The notes beneath the pieces are model-generated. The model saw only the letters and a program-made list of their open reading frames with translations. It did no database searches and was not told the DNA's origin. DNA of 10,260 nt from Methanobrevibacter sp. GTDB lineage: Archaea; Methanobacteriota; Methanobacteria; Methanobacteriales; Methanobacteriaceae. The stretch covers positions 1-10,260 of the forward strand of contig JAGCBE010000073.1 in the NCBI GenBank assembly GCA_017652345.1, read 5' to 3'. Shown one piece after another: positions 7,551 through 10,260 of the stretch. Position 1 is the stretch's first letter; every line of letters starts with the position of its first letter. The position numbers and the translations under genes were made by a program.

Positions 7551-7554
7551 CTCC
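7551..7554 (-). promoter_or_regulatory. Shine-Dalgarno site fixing the CobN-like start
   Basis: GGAG on the minus strand lies 7 bases before the ATG at 7543. It lies downstream of the alternative TTG at 7564, which rules in favour of the ATG and gives a standard signal peptide beginning MKFNKK. Confidence 0.75.
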
Positions 7555-7593
7555 AAAAATCCAATAAGAAAATCTACAATAGAATAAAAATTA

Positions 7594-7607
7594 AGATAAA
7601 TTTATCT
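7594..7607. promoter_or_regulatory. 14-bp perfect palindrome in the CobN-like leader or promoter
   Basis: AGATAAATTTATCT is a perfect 14-bp palindrome 51-64 bases before the ATG. It falls where transcription would start if the TATA-like element at 7619-7630 is used. It does not match the palindrome found before the DUF2162 gene, apart from the shared ATAA/TTAT character. It may be an operator; chance is possible in such AT-rich DNA. Confidence 0.35.
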
Positions 7608-7618
7608 ATTTAAAATTC

Positions 7619-7665
7619 GCTTATTATATTAAAGATATAATTAATTATTATAAATAAATATTTCC
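7619..7665 (-). promoter_or_regulatory. Probable promoter of the CobN-like gene
   Basis: Two TATA-like elements are visible on the minus strand: GGAAA followed by TATTTATTTATAA (7665-7648), which also offers a purine-rich BRE, and AATATAATAA (7630-7621). The first would start transcription near 7625, the second near 7598. I cannot choose between them from sequence alone. Confidence 0.4.
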
Positions 7666-7672
7666 AATTAGG

Positions 7673-7759
7673 TATTACTAAATCGGCTATAAAGCATTAA
7701 AAAGTAATAATTTAGAAAAATAGTATTACTAATTTGCTTAAATTAATAAAAAAGTAATA
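7673..7759. repeat. Four alternating heptamers within a 51-bp imperfect duplication
   Basis: TATTACT (7673-7679 and 7724-7730) alternates with its reverse complement AGTAATA (7703-7709 and 7753-7759), at start-to-start spacings of 30, 21 and 29 bases. The two halves (about 7672-7715 and 7723-7764) align along most of their length, showing a duplication. The set lies just upstream of the BRE/TATA candidate, a typical place for activator sites in archaea. Confidence 0.5.
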
Positions 7760-7860
7760 ATTAGTCTTTAAAATAGAATTAAAAATTGCTAAACGAATAA
7801 TTTTTTAAAGAAAATATTCTAGAAAATAGGTTAAAATTTTTTATAAAAATTAAAATTTCT

Positions 7861-7917
7861 AAAAAAATAGCTAAAATATAAAATTGAATAGTTTAAGGAT
7901 GTACCTTAAAACTATTC
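7861..7917 (-). terminator. Hairpin and U-rich terminator of the adhesin-like gene
   Basis: The inverted repeat gaatagtttaagg (7886-7898) and ccttaaaactattc (7904-7917) encloses a 5-base loop and contains one bulged base. It begins 12 bases after the TAG stop of the adhesin-like gene. On the minus strand it is followed by a T-rich stretch ending in seven T bases (7867-7861) and further T-runs to about 7800. This is a clear intrinsic-type terminator and separates the adhesin from the CobN-like gene. Confidence 0.75.
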
Positions 7918-7929
7918 TTTAAAATATAT

Positions 7930-10260
7930 CTATTTTATTACTGCTTTTCCTTTTTTGGTAAGCTTTTTGTAGGTATTGTCACCTGCAAACTTGACAGTGA
8001 CTTTGTAAGTTTTCTTTTTAGATAACTTGACTTTTACTTTAGCAATACCTTTACTATTTGTTTTAGCAGTGTATTTCTTACCATTTACAGTGAAAGTAAG
8101 TTTTTTGCCTTTAATTGCTTTTCCTTTGCTGTTTGTAAGGGTAGCAGTTAAAACTTTAGTCTTCTTACTGGATTTGATTTTCTTAGTAGGGACCTTAATT
8201 TTAACTTTTTGAGGATTTACTTTAACTTTGGCTGTAACGTAACTTGCATCGTAATCCTTGTCTCCAAGGAATGAAACAAGAACACCGTAGGTTCCTTTTT
8301 TAGCCATAGCTACTTTTAAGGTTGCAACTCCTTTTGCATCGGTAGTGCGTTTATAAGCCTTGTTATTGAAGTAAATGATAACTTCTTTGTTAGCTAAAAC
8401 TTTACCAGTGCTATCTTTTAAGGTAATTGAGAAGTTTTTACCAGCGTTCTTACCATCAAGTTTAGTGTTGACAGTAGTGGTTGTAATGTCCTTAGAAGAG
8501 ATTACAGTAGCTTTCTTGACTGTTGCACTGCCATTAGTGTTAATGGATCCTCCTTGAGGAATGTCAATTCCAGACCCATCATTCAATCCTGCAACTTCAA
8601 AGGCAAATGTTTTAACTCCATCTGCTATATTGTTGTCTTGAATAGTGATTGGGTTAGAAGGAGCGAGGACTGCTCTTTCAGCTTCAAGTTCAAAGAATGT
8701 GATGGATTTTGTTACAACATTTTCATTTGCAGGAGTTACAGTATTGTTTGTAAGCTCAATAGCTGGGTTTACAATGGATAAGTCATCAGTACCGTTTTTA
8801 GCGATAGCTTTTACAAGCACATCACCATTGTTAGCAACAAATTCTACACCGCTGATACTTACTTTTTCAACATCAGATGCAATGTTGAATACTGGATTTC
8901 CGTCTCCTAATGTGTTTATAACAAGATTATCACCAACGAGGGTAATGTCTTTAGTGATATTTACATTAGAGACATCAGCAAAGTTAAGATTGCTTAAGTT
9001 CAATACTCCATCAGCAGGAGTTTCATCAATAAGTTTCTGCAAGTCACTTGCTGTAGGAGTTGCTAAATCGACTACAATGAATTGCTGTAAAGCTAAGATG
9101 GTAGAACCGGTAGCAACAAAGGAAACTGAATTGGATGAAGCAATGGAATCAGTTAAATCAACAATATACTCATTTGTAGAGTTGCTAGATCCAGACCAGA
9201 CATTGGTAAATGTTTGACCGTTGACTATTAAATTACCTTCACCTGATTGAGCACTAGCAGCAAAAATATGCAATTTAGCGTTTTCTATGAACATAGGCAA
9301 GTCAATGTCTAAAACGGAATTTGCTGCTGCAGTTCTGCCTGCCAAGTTATTGCTGTTAGCCAATAAGTCAGCACCATTGAACATGTAAACATTCTTGATT
9401 GCTTCAGAACCGCTTACATTATAAAGAACCACTAAAGTGCTTGGGTAAACAGCAGTCATACCGGAAATCTTTTCCAATACAAAAGTGTTTTCGCCATTTT
9501 GAATCAAGTCACTTACATCATATACAACAAGACCGTATCCATATTTTCCATAAGTACCGAGATTGCTTTGATCCCTGTAGGAAGCAAGAGGTGAAATAGC
9601 CACATTGTTGAAAGTGGTTGTCCATACAGGAATGGTTCCATCGGTTTTATCCCAGTTGTAAGCAACATAAACATATCCGTTAACTACAGTAGCGCCAGCT
9701 GGCAATTCAATAGTCCAAACATCAGTTTTGCTAAGGTTTCCAGCTGCAAGATAAGTAGAATCAGCTTTGGTGTCAATAATTATGTCACCATTGATGCTGA
9801 TGCTGTTGAATGGGGTGATACTCTCAGCAGGATAAGCAAAGTCTTTTCCTAAATTACCATTATACAAAACAGTAGGTGTGAGAGTGGATTCACTTAAAAC
9901 CGCACCGGATAATTTATCTGAAATGACTACGGTGTAATTTACCTTTTCTGCATTTTCAGCACCATTGACAGTTGCTGCAGTAATAGGTCTAATGGTGTCA
10001 TCAGTTAGATATACAACAGTTTTTTCACCAACAGCCACACTTACTTCAGTGCTATCGAGTTTTTCACCGTTTACATATAAATCAACGGTATAAGTGGCAT
10101 CAATAAGGCCATCATTGGTTAAATTGACCTGCAATGTGTTATTGGTACCTGCATAACAAGCACCGCCACCGCTGGTATATTCATTAGCAACTTTAGCGCT
10201 TACTGAAGGAACAGCATTTTTAACTACTACAAATTGCTGTAAAGCTAAGATGGTAGAACC
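7930..10260 (-). CDS. Adhesin-like surface protein, CARDB/DUF3344/Ig-like modules (5' end outside window)
   Basis: This is the C-terminal 776 residues of a larger secreted protein; the frame stays open to the window edge, so the start is not visible. Counting from the edge, residues 1-12 are the end of one DUF3344-like module. A CARDB-like beta domain follows (about 13-125; LQVNLTNDGLIDATYTVDLY). Next is a DUF3344-like domain (about 131-397), then a stretch resembling parallel beta-helix repeats (about 400-560; NLNFADVSNVNITKDITLVG). Two Ig-like domains end it (about 590-685 and 697-776), each with a TNSKGIAKVKV-type strand. The last 190 residues are very Lys-rich and could bind the anionic wall. 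There is no C-terminal anchor. Such proteins are abundant in Methanobrevibacter and Methanosphaera. Its own terminator shows it is not in the CobN-like operon, but its position suggests a possible surface ligand-binding role; that is speculative. Confidence 0.85.
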   Translation of the reverse strand, partial: GSTILALQQFVVVKNAVPSVSAKVANEYTSGGGACYAGTNNTLQVNLTNDGLIDATYTVDLYVNGEKLDSTEVSVAVGEKTVVYLTDDTIRPITAATVNGAENAEKVNYTVVISDKLSGAVLSESTLTPTVLYNGNLGKDFAYPAESITPFNSISINGDIIIDTKADSTYLAAGNLSKTDVWTIELPAGATVVNGYVYVAYNWDKTDGTIPVWTTTFNNVAISPLASYRDQSNLGTYGKYGYGLVVYDVSDLIQNGENTFVLEKISGMTAVYPSTLVVLYNVSGSEAIKNVYMFNGADLLANSNNLAGRTAAANSVLDIDLPMFIENAKLHIFAASAQSGEGNLIVNGQTFTNVWSGSSNSTNEYIVDLTDSIASSNSVSFVATGSTILALQQFIVVDLATPTASDLQKLIDETPADGVLNLSNLNFADVSNVNITKDITLVGDNLVINTLGDGNPVFNIASDVEKVSISGVEFVANNGDVLVKAIAKNGTDDLSIVNPAIELTNNTVTPANENVVTKSITFFELEAERAVLAPSNPITIQDNNIADGVKTFAFEVAGLNDGSGIDIPQGGSINTNGSATVKKATVISSKDITTTTVNTKLDGKNAGKNFSITLKDSTGKVLANKEVIIYFNNKAYKRTTDAKGVATLKVAMAKKGTYGVLVSFLGDKDYDASYVTAKVKVNPQKVKIKVPTKKIKSSKKTKVLTATLTNSKGKAIKGKKLTFTVNGKKYTAKTNSKGIAKVKVKLSKKKTYKVTVKFAGDNTYKKLTKKGKAVIK
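9080..9108. repeat. 29-bp direct repeat, inner copy
   Basis: This stretch is identical base for base to 10232-10260 at the window edge. It encodes GSTILALQQF at the end of the complete DUF3344-like domain. The separation of 1152 bp is exactly 384 codons, so the CARDB plus DUF3344 unit is a tandem protein repeat with recently exchanged DNA. Confidence 0.85.
10232..10260. repeat. 29-bp direct repeat, outer copy at window edge
   Basis: This is the second copy of the 29-bp identical stretch, encoding the end of the preceding DUF3344-like module. The identity may continue beyond the window, so 29 bp is a lower limit. Confidence 0.85.

Larger units (their letters stand above)
7544..7885. other. 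340-bp intergenic regulatory region before the CobN-like gene
   Basis: There is no credible gene here. From the adhesin side it holds a U-rich tail of the adhesin terminator (to about 7800), a zone of alternating heptamers (7673-7759), TATA-like elements (7619-7663) and a 14-bp palindrome (7594-7607), then the Shine-Dalgarno site. Base composition is extremely AT-rich, so weak motifs should be treated with care. Confidence 0.6.

Noticed and set aside
7544..7564. TTG start at 7564 for the CobN-like gene
   Set aside because: It would add seven residues before a well-formed signal peptide and lies upstream of the GGAG site that serves the ATG at 7543.
7637..7648. ATAATTAATTAT palindrome as an additional operator
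   Set aside because: It is perfectly symmetric but made only of A and T in very AT-rich DNA and overlaps TATA-like sequence, so chance is a sufficient explanation.
8225..8500. Ig-like domains as a sign of a phage or bacterial invasin
   Set aside because: Such Lys-rich Ig-like C-termini are common in methanogen adhesin-like proteins, and there is no phage gene or mobile element in the window.
1525..9599. Plus-strand open frames, for example 2589-2834, 6717-7124 and 8645-9217
   Set aside because: All lie opposite well-supported minus-strand genes, have no recognisable domains and no upstream ribosome site that I can see; they are shadows.
7930..10134. Adhesin-like gene starting at 10134 (TTG)
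   Set aside because: The frame continues without a stop to the window edge and encodes the expected upstream beta strand and repeat end, so this is an internal codon of a partial gene.

Overview
The window looks like part of the chromosome of a pseudomurein-walled methanogenic archaeon of the Methanobacteriales, most likely Methanobrevibacter or a close relative. The reasons are the strong AT bias, intergenic DNA made of A/T runs, GGTGA- or GGAG-type Shine-Dalgarno sequences, archaeal TATA-like elements, poly-U terminator tracts, and a large 'adhesin-like' surface protein with CARDB/DUF3344/Ig-like modules. The genus is an inference; there is no rRNA or other phylogenetic marker here. All five real genes lie on the minus strand, so transcription runs from right to left. 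No tRNA, rRNA, CRISPR array or transposon is visible.

Layout in transcription order: (1) 10260-7930, the 3' part of a large secreted surface protein whose 5' end is outside the window, closed by a hairpin plus U-rich terminator. (2) 7885-7544, a 340-bp intergenic region with repeated heptamers, TATA-like elements and a 14-bp palindrome. (3) 7543-2195, a 1782-residue CobN/Mg-chelatase-H-type protein with a signal peptide and a C-terminal membrane anchor, so its chelatase domain faces outward. (4) 2194-1968, a U-rich terminator followed by a promoter flanked by two identical Fur-box-like palindromes. (5) 1967-1260, a polytopic membrane protein of the DUF2162 type with a Cys-rich PCPCC motif. 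(6) 1167-523, a MotA/TolQ/ExbB proton-channel subunit. (7) 499-158, a small DUF2149 protein resembling ExbD. (8) 157-1, a poly-U terminator region built from a 53-bp tandem duplication.

The order CobN-like, DUF2162, ExbB-like, DUF2149 matches the hmuS-T-U-V half of the Bacteroidetes haem-uptake operon hmuYRSTUV, as I recall it. HmuS there is a CobN-like protein reported to remove iron from haem anaerobically. The outer-membrane half (HmuY haemophore and HmuR TonB-dependent receptor) is missing, as expected for an archaeon without an outer membrane. An adhesin-like surface protein lies immediately upstream instead. My working model is a cell-surface metallo-tetrapyrrole stripping system. The anchored CobN-like protein would pull the metal (Fe, Co or Ni) from a scavenged tetrapyrrole, the ExbB/DUF2149 pair would supply proton-motive force, and the DUF2162 protein would move the released metal or ligand across the membrane. 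The Fur-box-like operators fit control by iron or another metal. The substrate and direction of reaction are not shown by the sequence.
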